From positions 1-29,559 of IMG/VR virus record IMGVR_UViG_3300033156_001057: a stretch of DNA of 29,559 nucleotides. The stretch is one strand, 5' to 3'. Position 1 is the stretch's first letter; each line of letters begins with the position of its first letter. The position numbers were made by a program, and so were the translations under genes. Positions 23,444 to 29,559 of this stretch are shown here, in pieces. The stretch comes from a virus. Under the pieces are notes generated by a model. That model saw nothing but the letters and a program-made list of their open reading frames with translations. It was not told the DNA's origin and ran no database searches.

Positions 23444-26079
23444 ACCTGCTTGAGACAGCACAATCTTACATTGCAGCCGGGCTGTGCGTGTTACCCGCCG
23501 ATCGTTCGCAAAAGCGGCCGATCGTTGGCCGATGGTCAAAGTTTCGCAAGAGACTTCCCACAAGCGAGGAACTCTCGGCGTGGTTCGCCAACGAGTTGGA
23601 CGCGGTCTGCATTCTCTGTGGGGCGACGTCGAACAACCTGGAGATCATCGACTTCGATGCCGGGGGCGAGTTGTTCGACGCATGGTCCGACAAGGTGCGG
23701 GCTGCCGCGCCGGGCCTGATCGAAGAGCTCGTCATTCAGTCTACCCAGTCCGACGGCCGACACGCAGTCTACCGTTGCGCCAGTCCGATTTGTGGCAGCA
23801 TGAAACTTGCCCAGCGACAGATGGACGACGGCAAGATTGTCGCACTCATCGAAACGCGTGGCGAAGGTGGGTTGTTCCTCTGCGCGCCGACAGCGGGATA
23901 CGAGCTGATCCAAGGCGACCTGGCAAATCCGCCCGTGCTCACCGTGGCCGAGCGCGACCTTCTGCTCCAGACGGCGTGGGAACTGAACGAATACTTGCCG
24001 CCGGTGGTCGATGGTCCGACCTGCCTGACCGGCAGGCAGGCGCTCTCGGAGAATCTCGGCCACAAGTGCGCATCATCGCCAGACAATTCGCACAGTGGCG
24101 ACTTGTCCGCAGAGAACTCGCATAAGTGCGATTATCCGTCGGACAATGGCCATCATGCGTCGATGTCCGAAGACATTTCGCACAATGGCCAGCTCTCGGC
24201 AGACAATTCGAACGCCCGCCCGATCTCGGCCGACAGTTCGGACAATGCCGCCTGTCAGTCGCACAATTCGCATAACTCGGCCTGTGCGTCAGACAATGCG
24301 CACAATCCGCCATTGTCGGCGGAGATTTCGCACAGTGGCGATTGTCCGTCGAACAATGGCGTTGTCGGTCGGACAAGCCGGTTATCCGTTGGACAAGGCG
24401 GCTCTCCGTCGAACAATGCCGACAGGCCTGGCGATGATTTCAACCATCGCGGAGATGTGCGGGCTGTGCTCCAGCAATTCGGATGGGTTCGCACCAAGGG
24501 CGGCCAAAACGAATACTGGCGACGACCGGGCAAGGAATCGGGCACGTCCGCTACGCTCAAGGACCGGGTTTTCTACGTTTTCTCGTCGAATGCCGCACCG
24601 TTCGAGCCGAACCGGGCCTATTCTCCGTTCGCGGTCTACACATTGCTCCACCATGGCGGAGATTTCGAACAGGCCGCGCGATCTCTGCGAGAACTTGGCT
24701 TCGGTGGCGATTCTCTGGCCGACAACGCCTCAGGTGCGAACATCTCGGCCATTATGCGAATGTCCGCCGCACCCGGCGCTTGTCCGCCAGACAATTCGCA
24801 CAACGGCAACCTGTCCGCAGAGAACTCGCATAAGTGCACTTGTCCGTCGGACAATGGCGACTGTGGGCGATCTCTGGCCGACAATTCAGACCATGGTCCA
24901 CCTATCCAACGCCTCAAGGGGCTGATCGACAACTTTGACGGCCTGAACACGCCTGTTATCCATGGTCTGCTCCGCGAAGGCGAGACCATGAATATCATCG
25001 CCAGCCCGAAAATGGGCAAGAGCTGGTTCGTCTCGGCGCTGGCGATCTCCATCGCATCGGGTCTGGACTGGCTCGGCTTGGCGGTAGAACAGGGCCGGGT
25101 GCTGCACATCGACAACGAACTGCATGCCTGCACCAGCGCCTACCGTTACGGCGTGCTCAGTGAGGCCATGGGCCTGCCGCAGCATCTCTACAGCAATAAC
25201 ATCGACATGGTCTCCCTTCGGGGGCAGTTGCGCGACCTCTACTCGATGGGCAGTCTGTTCAGCCAGGTAGCGCCCGGCCAGTACAAGCTCGTCATCATCG
25301 ACGCGTTCTACCGCACGCTGCCTCGGGACACCGACGAGAACGATAACGGGGCCATCGCCAACCTCTACAACCGGATCGATCACTACGCAGCCCAGCTGGA
25401 GTGTGCGTTCGTCCTGATCCATCATTCCAGCAAGGGCAACCAGTCCGGCAAGGCGGTTACCGACGTCGGGGCCGGGGCCGGCAGCCAATCCCGGGCAGCC
25501 GACACACACCTGATCCTCCGCCCCCACGAGGAGGATGGCGTCGTCGTCCTGGAATCCGCCGTCCGCAGTTGGCCGCCAATGGCCCCCAGGGCGTTGGTGT
25601 GGCATTGGCCGCTGTTTACCCCCACCGACGAAGTAGACACCTCGGCCCTGCGGGGCGCAGCCAAACCGAAATCAAAACCCAAGGATGTCTCCCTAGCCGA
25701 CTTCGTCGCCCAATGCATCGCCGTCAACGACCCCTGCTCGAAACGATCCATTCACTACGAAGCCGGCCAGCGGTTCGGCCTGTCCGAACGCCAAGCCTAT
25801 GGGATGCTCGACCTTGCTATCGAGCGCGGCCTGGTCGCCAGAATCCGCACCGGCTCGCAGATGCGATATGTCAAAAACCGCCCCGGCCTCAGCGGCGACA
25901 AGGCGCTCTGGACGGCGGCGCTGCTGGCCCATGATCCCAATGCAGAGGCCCAGCAGATCGCCTCCAGGGTGGGGGTCTCCGAGCGATACGTGCGGAAAAT
26001 CCGCAACGAAAACAAAGGACTTACGGCGGAACTGGAACGGAACTCGCCGGAACTGAGTTCCGGAACTGGGCGGAACTAG
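23440..26079 (+). CDS. Primase-polymerase fused to RecA-like replicative ATPase
   Basis: An 879-residue replication protein. Residues 1-~200 form a prim-pol-like domain (LPADRSQKRPIVGRWSKFRK, then the acidic IIDFDAGG and SDGRHAVYR). At 213-~325 lies a linker of ten-residue repeats. Residues ~335-430 hold a primase-associated module (YWRRPGKESGTSATLKDRVF, FAVYTLLHHGGDFEQAAR). Four more repeats follow at 449-488. A RecA-type ATPase has Walker A ASPKMGKS (521-528) and Walker B LVIIDA (617-622). The C-terminus has winged-helix and HTH segments (SERQAYGMLDLAIERG, VGVSERYVRKIRN). It should prime and possibly unwind DNA for element replication. ATG 23440 overlaps the preceding stop. An upstream in-frame extension to 23320 is inside that gene and was rejected. 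Confidence 0.83.
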   Translation: MNLLETAQSYIAAGLCVLPADRSQKRPIVGRWSKFRKRLPTSEELSAWFANELDAVCILCGATSNNLEIIDFDAGGELFDAWSDKVRAAAPGLIEELVIQSTQSDGRHAVYRCASPICGSMKLAQRQMDDGKIVALIETRGEGGLFLCAPTAGYELIQGDLANPPVLTVAERDLLLQTAWELNEYLPPVVDGPTCLTGRQALSENLGHKCASSPDNSHSGDLSAENSHKCDYPSDNGHHASMSEDISHNGQLSADNSNARPISADSSDNAACQSHNSHNSACASDNAHNPPLSAEISHSGDCPSNNGVVGRTSRLSVGQGGSPSNNADRPGDDFNHRGDVRAVLQQFGWVRTKGGQNEYWRRPGKESGTSATLKDRVFYVFSSNAAPFEPNRAYSPFAVYTLLHHGGDFEQAARSLRELGFGGDSLADNASGANISAIMRMSAAPGACPPDNSHNGNLSAENSHKCTCPSDNGDCGRSLADNSDHGPPIQRLKGLIDNFDGLNTPVIHGLLREGETMNIIASPKMGKSWFVSALAISIASGLDWLGLAVEQGRVLHIDNELHACTSAYRYGVLSEAMGLPQHLYSNNIDMVSLRGQLRDLYSMGSLFSQVAPGQYKLVIIDAFYRTLPRDTDENDNGAIANLYNRIDHYAAQLECAFVLIHHSSKGNQSGKAVTDVGAGAGSQSRAADTHLILRPHEEDGVVVLESAVRSWPPMAPRALVWHWPLFTPTDEVDTSALRGAAKPKSKPKDVSLADFVAQCIAVNDPCSKRSIHYEAGQRFGLSERQAYGMLDLAIERGLVARIRTGSQMRYVKNRPGLSGDKALWTAALLAHDPNAEAQQIASRVGVSERYVRKIRNENKGLTAELERNSPELSSGTGRN
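24076..24420 (+). repeat. Array of 30-bp degenerate direct repeats inside the primase gene
   Basis: Ten back-to-back 30-bp units run from 24076 to 24375, with two or three ~20-bp units after them. The consensus core is about RGACAATTCGCACAATGGCG with a TTGTCCGTC-type junction, so neighbouring units create dyads such as TTGTCCGTCGAACAA. Each unit codes for ten residues of the type SxDNSHxxxL. The units are strictly in phase with the frame. This could be simply a flexible protein linker, or DNA iterons lying within a replication gene as in the lambda O gene. Confidence 0.7.
24784..24903 (+). repeat. Second array of the same 30-bp repeats (4 units)
   Basis: Four more units of the 24076 array appear at 24784, 24814, 24844 and 24874, coding for PPDNSHNGNL, SAENSHKCTC, PSDNGDCGRS and LADNSDHGPP. 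Units two and three are almost identical over about 48 bases to 24105-24152, which implies recent copying or gene conversion between arrays ~710 bp apart. A weaker unit (SLADNASGAN) lies just upstream near 24710. Confidence 0.65.
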
Positions 26080-26258
26080 TTCCGCGAAGGAATGATGCAA
26101 GCCATGAACAGGACAGCATTTACAAAACGGAACTGCAGTTCCGTGTCGAAAAACATGCGGCGCGCCGCAAAACGTGTCTCAGTTCCGCGAGCACCGTCTT
26201 TGCAACACCGTGGTAATGAAGCACTTACAGAAATCTGTCGCGGAACTATGGGCGGAAC
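26028..26258. repeat. Cluster of GGAACT/AGTTCC sites with three palindromes
   Basis: About a dozen GGAACT or AGTTCC hexamers lie in 230 bases, spanning the end of the primase gene and the non-coding region after it. Three form exact dyads with growing spacers: GCGGAACTAGTTCCGC (26070-26085, spacer 0), CCGGAACTGAGTTCCGG (26047-26063, spacer 1) and CGGAACTGCAGTTCCG (26128-26143, spacer 2). Single sites flank them. This is the pattern of a multi-site operator or replication iterons. The bound protein is unknown. Confidence 0.6.
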
Positions 26259-26268
26259 TCAGCACAAC

Positions 26269-26337
26269 CACCCCCCTACGGGGGGTGTACGCGGGCGTCT
26301 GAAACGCCCCGCGATACACCCCCAAGGACGTAGGGGT
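26269..26337 (+). promoter_or_regulatory. Large imperfect hairpin with an alternative fold
   Basis: The full fold pairs CCCCTACG (26273-26280) with CGTAGGGG (26330-26337), then GGGGGTGTA (26281-26289) with TACACCCCC (26315-26323), then CGCGGGCGT with ACGCCCCGCG around a CTGAA loop. A competing small hairpin pairs CACCCCCC (26269-26276) with GGGGGGTG (26280-26287). It sits 38 bases before the gene at 26375 and next to the GGAACT cluster, with no U-run. It may be an attenuator-like leader or part of an origin. Confidence 0.45.
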
Positions 26338-26374
26338 CATCGCGACGATTCGTCGCCCAGGCAAGGAGAATGAA

Positions 26375-26656
26375 ATGAGACAGATCATGATTGAAAGTCC
26401 GCTTCTGGAAGAGTGGCTGCGGACAGCATTCGTAGACGAGCACGGCCAGGTCTTCCTGCCCTGTGGAGCGTTCGACAATGAACTCAAGACGCTGCTGTGC
26501 ATATCGCATGACGGCGTGGGGTTCGTGCGGCATGAAGGGCATATCTACGCACCGGCTTCGTGGCTGGCCAGGGAGTATCCCCGCTACGCCCAAGCGATTG
26601 ACACTATCGCCGCCAAGGTAGCGCGGGAGGTGCAGCCCAGTGAGTGCGATGCGTAG
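26375..26656 (+). CDS. Small hypothetical protein (93 aa)
   Basis: I do not recognise this soluble 93-residue protein (LLEEWLRTAFVDEHGQVFLP, then HEGHIYAPASWLAREYPRYA). AAGGAG lies 6 bases before ATG 26375. It follows the hairpin and GGAACT region, so it may be the gene those elements control. It is followed by 122 non-coding bases in which I see only a weak T-run (GGTTTTTTC near 26740). Confidence 0.6.
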   Translation: MRQIMIESPLLEEWLRTAFVDEHGQVFLPCGAFDNELKTLLCISHDGVGFVRHEGHIYAPASWLAREYPRYAQAIDTIAAKVAREVQPSECDA

Positions 26657-26778
26657 CTATGGTTCCCCCCTGGCCGGATGGTCAGGAGACCGCCGCGGGA
26701 ACAGTCGCGGTCATAGACAGAGTTTGTTTGGCGTCGCCGGTTTTTTCACACGAACCCAACGCACATGGAGGTGCAATC

Positions 26779-28185
26779 ATGACAACGAAGACGTTTGACG
26801 TAGAACTTCGATCCCTTGACGACATCCGGCCCTACGAGGCCAATCCTCGCATCAATGACGATGCCGTGGACGCCGTGGCGGCCAGCCTGAAGGAATTTGG
26901 CTTTCGCCAGCCCATCGTGGTCGATTCCGACGGCGTGATCATCGTCGGCCACACGCGATGGAAGGCGGCCAGGAAGCTGGGCCTGGCCAAGGTGCCCGTC
27001 CACGTCGCCAAGGACCTGTCGCCCGAGCAGATCAAGGCGTATCGCATCGCCGATAACCAAACGAACACGCTGGCTGAGTGGGACTTCGACCTGCTGCCCA
27101 TTGAACTGAAGGATTTGCAGGAGGCCGACTACGACCTGAACCTGCTTGGCTTCGACGATGACGAGCTGGCCAAGCTGCTCGATGGCGACGTGACCGAAGG
27201 GCTGACCGACCCAGACGACGTGCCCGAGCCGCCCGATGAGGCGATTACCCAGCCCGGCGATCTGTGGATTCTCGGCGACCATCGGCTGCTCTGCGGCGAC
27301 TCGGCCAGGGCCGAAGATGTGGACCGTCTGCTCGACGGCGCGACGATCCAACTGTGCAATACAGACCCGCCGTATAATGTCCGCTGCGAACCGCGCAGCA
27401 ACAACGCCGTCGCGGCCGGCAACTCTTCCTTCGGCGACAAGAAAGCCCAGCTCCATCACCAGAGTTTCGACGAAGCCCGGTTCGGTCATCGCAAACCGAC
27501 CGACAAGAAGCTGCGTCCCAAAGACCGGCCGCTCGAAAACGATTTCGTCACCGACGAGGAATTCGACCGGCTGTTGCGGGCATGGTTCGGCAACATCGCC
27601 CGCGTGCTGGAACCCGGCCGGGCCTTCTTCATCTGGGGTGGTTACGCCAACCTCGCCAACTACCCGGCAGCGCTGAAGGAGTGCGAGCTTTACTTTTCGC
27701 AGGGGATCGTCTGGGACAAACAGCATCCAGTTCTCACGCGCAAGGACTTCATGGGCGCGTTCGAACTGGCCTTCTACGGCTGGCGCGAGGGAGCCGCCCA
27801 TAAGTTCTTCGGCCCCAACAACGCCACCGACCTCTGGCACGTCAAGAAGGTCAACCCGCAATCGATGGTTCATCTCACCGAGAAGCCCGTCGAGTTGGCG
27901 GTGCGCGCCATCCAGTACGGCAGCCGACCCGGCGAGAACGTGCTGGACCTTTTCGGCGGTAGCGGATCGACACTCATCGGCTGCGAGCAGACGGGGCGGC
28001 GTGCGTTCCTGATGGAGATGGATGCCCTCTATTGCGATGTGATCGTTCAGCGCTGGGAGCAGTTCACCGGACGGAAGGCGGAGCGCTTGCCTGCCGGTCA
28101 GCCAGGGATCGCTGCAAAGGACGAAGAGTTGCCGAAGAGCACCCCAGCCGAGGCAGCGGCCGGGGTGGAGGAGGTGATGGCGTGA
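26779..28185 (+). CDS. ParB-domain DNA methyltransferase (N4/N6 type)
   Basis: A 468-residue methylase of a kind common in phages and mobile elements. Residues 1-~95 are a ParB-like nuclease/CTPase-fold domain (IRPYEANPRINDDAVDAVAA, VIIVGHTRWKAARKLG). A linker leads to the methylase with motif IV DPPY (196-199) and motif I FGGSGST (392-398), the beta-type order. A Pro/Ala-rich tail follows. No paired nuclease is nearby, so it probably modifies the element's own DNA to evade host restriction or regulates replication. ATG 26779, with GGAGGTG 5 bases before it, is preferred over the open frame from 26644, which lacks a site. It ends 8 bases from a convergent gene. Confidence 0.87.
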   Translation: MTTKTFDVELRSLDDIRPYEANPRINDDAVDAVAASLKEFGFRQPIVVDSDGVIIVGHTRWKAARKLGLAKVPVHVAKDLSPEQIKAYRIADNQTNTLAEWDFDLLPIELKDLQEADYDLNLLGFDDDELAKLLDGDVTEGLTDPDDVPEPPDEAITQPGDLWILGDHRLLCGDSARAEDVDRLLDGATIQLCNTDPPYNVRCEPRSNNAVAAGNSSFGDKKAQLHHQSFDEARFGHRKPTDKKLRPKDRPLENDFVTDEEFDRLLRAWFGNIARVLEPGRAFFIWGGYANLANYPAALKECELYFSQGIVWDKQHPVLTRKDFMGAFELAFYGWREGAAHKFFGPNNATDLWHVKKVNPQSMVHLTEKPVELAVRAIQYGSRPGENVLDLFGGSGSTLIGCEQTGRRAFLMEMDALYCDVIVQRWEQFTGRKAERLPAGQPGIAAKDEELPKSTPAEAAAGVEEVMA

Positions 28186-28193
28186 GGCGGACG

Positions 28194-28850
28194 CTACTTG
28201 GCCAACTCGAACTTACCCCGCTCGGCCTTGCGGAACCGGCTGGCGTCGCCCTTGGTTTTGATCTCGCGATGGATCGCCGCGTAGAGCGTACTGGCTGGTG
28301 TCTTGCCCTTACCCGGCGTCCAGAGGTTTCTCTGGACGGCCAGGTCCACGATGTCCTTACATCGCATCGGGTCGCCGGTGCCCAACGACAGCAGGTGGGC
28401 GGCGGCATCCAACAGGCTCATCGGCTTGGCGTCAGGTTCGCCACCGGTGGCCACACGTTCGCCCGTGTCGCGTTTCGCGGCGTGCTTGGCGTCCTTGGTC
28501 GCCTTGGTGGCCTTCTTCGCCCGTGGGGCCGCCCCGGAAGACTGGGTCATCGCCCGTTCACTGGCGGTCTGGCCGTCGGCGCTGCCAGCACGTTGCTCGG
28601 CCAGCCGAGCGTTTTCCTGATCGGCGGCATGGACGGCCTTGGCATCTTCCGGAGACACCTTCTTGCCCGGCCAGGTCGCGGCCTTGCACCTCAGCCGCTG
28701 GGCGGACTTAATACGAACGGACTTCTTCGTCTTCAGGTTCGTGCCTTCCCAACCACCTCGCGGGTTCTCGCGGTCGATGCGGACCGGGACGATGTTCCCG
28801 CTGACCTTGGCGCTGTAGACGCCGCCGACTTCGACTTCGTTCTGCTTCAT
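28194..28850 (-). CDS. HARE-HTH domain protein
   Basis: A 218-residue protein read from the minus strand. The N-terminal ~55 residues form a small beta-rich domain (EVEVGGVYSAKVSGNIVPVR, RIKSAQRLRC). The middle is a low-complexity basic linker (AKKATKATKDAKHAAKRD). Residues ~140-218 fit a HARE-HTH domain (SLLDAAAHLLSL, then MRCKDIVDLAVQRNLW and TPASTLYAAIHREIKTKG, ending KAERGKFELA). HARE-HTH occurs in chromatin proteins, RNA polymerase delta and restriction enzymes and is thought to sense modified DNA. Next to a ParB-methylase that is suggestive, but unproven. AAAGGA precedes the ATG (complement of 28848-28850). Confidence 0.75.
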   Translation of the reverse strand: MKQNEVEVGGVYSAKVSGNIVPVRIDRENPRGGWEGTNLKTKKSVRIKSAQRLRCKAATWPGKKVSPEDAKAVHAADQENARLAEQRAGSADGQTASERAMTQSSGAAPRAKKATKATKDAKHAAKRDTGERVATGGEPDAKPMSLLDAAAHLLSLGTGDPMRCKDIVDLAVQRNLWTPGKGKTPASTLYAAIHREIKTKGDASRFRKAERGKFELAK

Positions 28851-28889
28851 GATGCTGTCCTTTCTGTTGGGGCCCGGTGGGCCGGTTTC

Positions 28890-29165
28890 CTACAGTTCCA
28901 GTTCATCGATGAGCCGGTTCATTTCGTCTTCGCCGAGCATTTCGCCCAGCAGGTCGATCAGCCACCAGACCTCGCGGTCTACCTCCTGGTCGTTGGTGCG
29001 AACGATCTGGAGGCAAGATGCGATGGCGGCTACGGCTTTCGGGCTGAAGTTGTCCCGGATCGCGTCGATCAGCATCACTTTGGAGTCCGGGTTGTCCGGC
29101 ACGGTCACGTGCGTCTTTCGGCCGTTGTGTTCAGCCTCGTAAGTTTTGGGTCTTCGTCGCGTCAT
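28890..29165 (-). CDS. Small hypothetical protein (91 aa)
   Basis: An unrecognised small protein on the minus strand, basic at the start (MTRRRPKTYEAEHNGRKTHV) and acidic and helical at the end (LIDLLGEMLGEDEMNRLIDE). The start at 29165 gives an 8-base gap to AAGGAG. The ATG two codons earlier (29171) would leave only 2. It is in the same direction as its neighbours and probably co-transcribed with the HARE-HTH gene. Confidence 0.6.
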   Translation of the reverse strand: MTRRRPKTYEAEHNGRKTHVTVPDNPDSKVMLIDAIRDNFSPKAVAAIASCLQIVRTNDQEVDREVWWLIDLLGEMLGEDEMNRLIDELEL

Positions 29166-29192
29166 GGTCATTGCTCCTTCGAGTTGGGGACC

Positions 29193-29420
29193 CTAGATTT
29201 CCATCATGTCCGCGATGTAGTAAACCAGCGATGCCAGGCTGGTTGCGTCCAGCATGCCGCCGTGTTCGATAGCCTCACAGGCCTTGTCCACGAACGGGCA
29301 CTCATCGGCGAACTCACCATCCGGTTCCGGGAACCGCACGGCGAGGCCATGCCGTTCGATTGCCTTGGAGATGTTTCGCAGTTCGTTGACCAGGTCGTTG
29401 GTGGTTTCTGCGTTCTTCAT
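29193..29420 (-). CDS. Small hypothetical protein (75 aa)
   Basis: An unrecognised acidic, mostly helical protein (DLVNELRNISKAIERHGLAV, then MLDATSLASLVYYIADMMEI). AAGGAG lies 7 bases before ATG 29420 on the minus strand, the same layout as the next gene. The frame stays open upstream to the window edge, so it could instead be the end of a longer protein. The ribosome site favours a separate gene. Confidence 0.55.
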   Translation of the reverse strand: MKNAETTNDLVNELRNISKAIERHGLAVRFPEPDGEFADECPFVDKACEAIEHGGMLDATSLASLVYYIADMMEI

Positions 29421-29559
29421 GGTCCGTCTCCTTCGCGTCGGGGGGCAGATGTCGGAAAGCGGCAACAGCCGCAGGTACATGTCGTGGATATCCGAGTTCG
29501 TGCCGTCGTGGCCTTCGAGGAAGCAGAACAGCAACTCGGCGGCGGAACGGATGTCATCC
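29421..29559 (-). CDS. Coding-like partial frame at the right edge
   Basis: Reading the minus strand, this end translates to a protein-like sequence (DDIRSAAELLFCFLEGHDGT, then NSDIHDMYLRLLPLSDICPP) in the same frame as the gene at 29193-29420 and without a stop between them. It is either the N-terminal part of that gene or the tail of a separate gene that has lost its stop. The window ends before this can be decided. Confidence 0.35.

Noticed and set aside
24076-24420. CRISPR array
   Set aside because: The 30-bp units are contiguous and degenerate, have no unique spacers and stay in frame within a replication gene. No cas gene is present.
26092-26373. 93-codon plus-strand frame in the GGAACT region
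   Set aside because: It is very Arg/Pro-rich, runs straight through palindromes and hairpins, and has no ribosome site.
26746-27873. 375-codon minus-strand frame opposite the ParB-methylase
   Set aside because: The plus strand carries both methylase motifs and the ParB domain. The minus frame shows no known motif.

Overview
The window holds two unlike halves. No rRNA or housekeeping gene gives a firm taxonomic anchor. The moderately high GC content and a mobile-element set led by its own sigma factor (RecE-like nuclease, Sak4-like ATPase, DUF669 protein, RusA, primase, ParB-methylase, HARE-HTH protein) recall elements I associate with Planctomycetota or nearby lineages. That is an impression, not a demonstration.

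Left half, about 1-16325, is a forward-strand defence island with very tight gene spacing. Its frame looks like a helicase-linked, type III-like restriction-modification operon: SNF2 helicase (427-3279), beta-class N6-adenine methyltransferase/Mod (7748-9490), RhuM (9493-10542) and Res (10539-13244). A 980-residue AAA+ protein built on a sigma-54-activator fold follows (13383-16325). Between helicase and Mod lies cargo: a DUF6119/TIGR04141 gene, a two-gene module matching type II Thoeris (membrane-macro effector plus TIR-like ThsB) and an unrecognised 387-residue gene. The cargo genes are separated by relics of the frame itself. At 4989-5122 the first ~24 codons of a Mod-like gene run straight into the last ~22 codons of a second helicase. 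At 6563 a third copy of the Mod start is fused to the 387-residue gene. The helicase-Mod interval therefore looks like a recombination slot that has taken up defence cassettes more than once. An HsdM/DUF5655 chimera (155-427) and a 34-codon stub (13265-13369) are further scars.

Right half, about 16434-29559, is the DNA-metabolism segment of a mobile element (prophage, plasmid or integrative element; no structural, integrase or transfer gene is in view). In order: a small unknown gene with a sigma-54-like -24/-12 sequence directly upstream; a sigma-70-type factor behind a leader able to form two exclusive structures around its ribosome binding site; a RecE-like PD-(D/E)XK nuclease; a structured non-coding stretch with a tRNA-like CAU element lacking a D-arm; a winged-helix protein; a Sak4-like ATPase; a DUF669 protein; RusA; a DUF4406-DUF6378 fusion; a Zn-binding protein; a DEAD/DEAH helicase; and a large primase-polymerase/RecA-like ATPase. 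The primase gene carries two arrays of 30-bp repeats. It is followed by a non-coding region dense in GGAACT palindromes and a large hairpin, a good candidate for an origin or control region. Next come a small unknown gene and a ParB-domain methyltransferase. A convergent minus-strand set of small genes, one with a HARE-HTH domain, closes the window.

Functionally, the left half would combine modification and restriction, nucleotide-signal abortive defence (Thoeris) and uncharacterised cargo in one probable transcription unit. The right half would replicate and recombine its own DNA under its own sigma factor.
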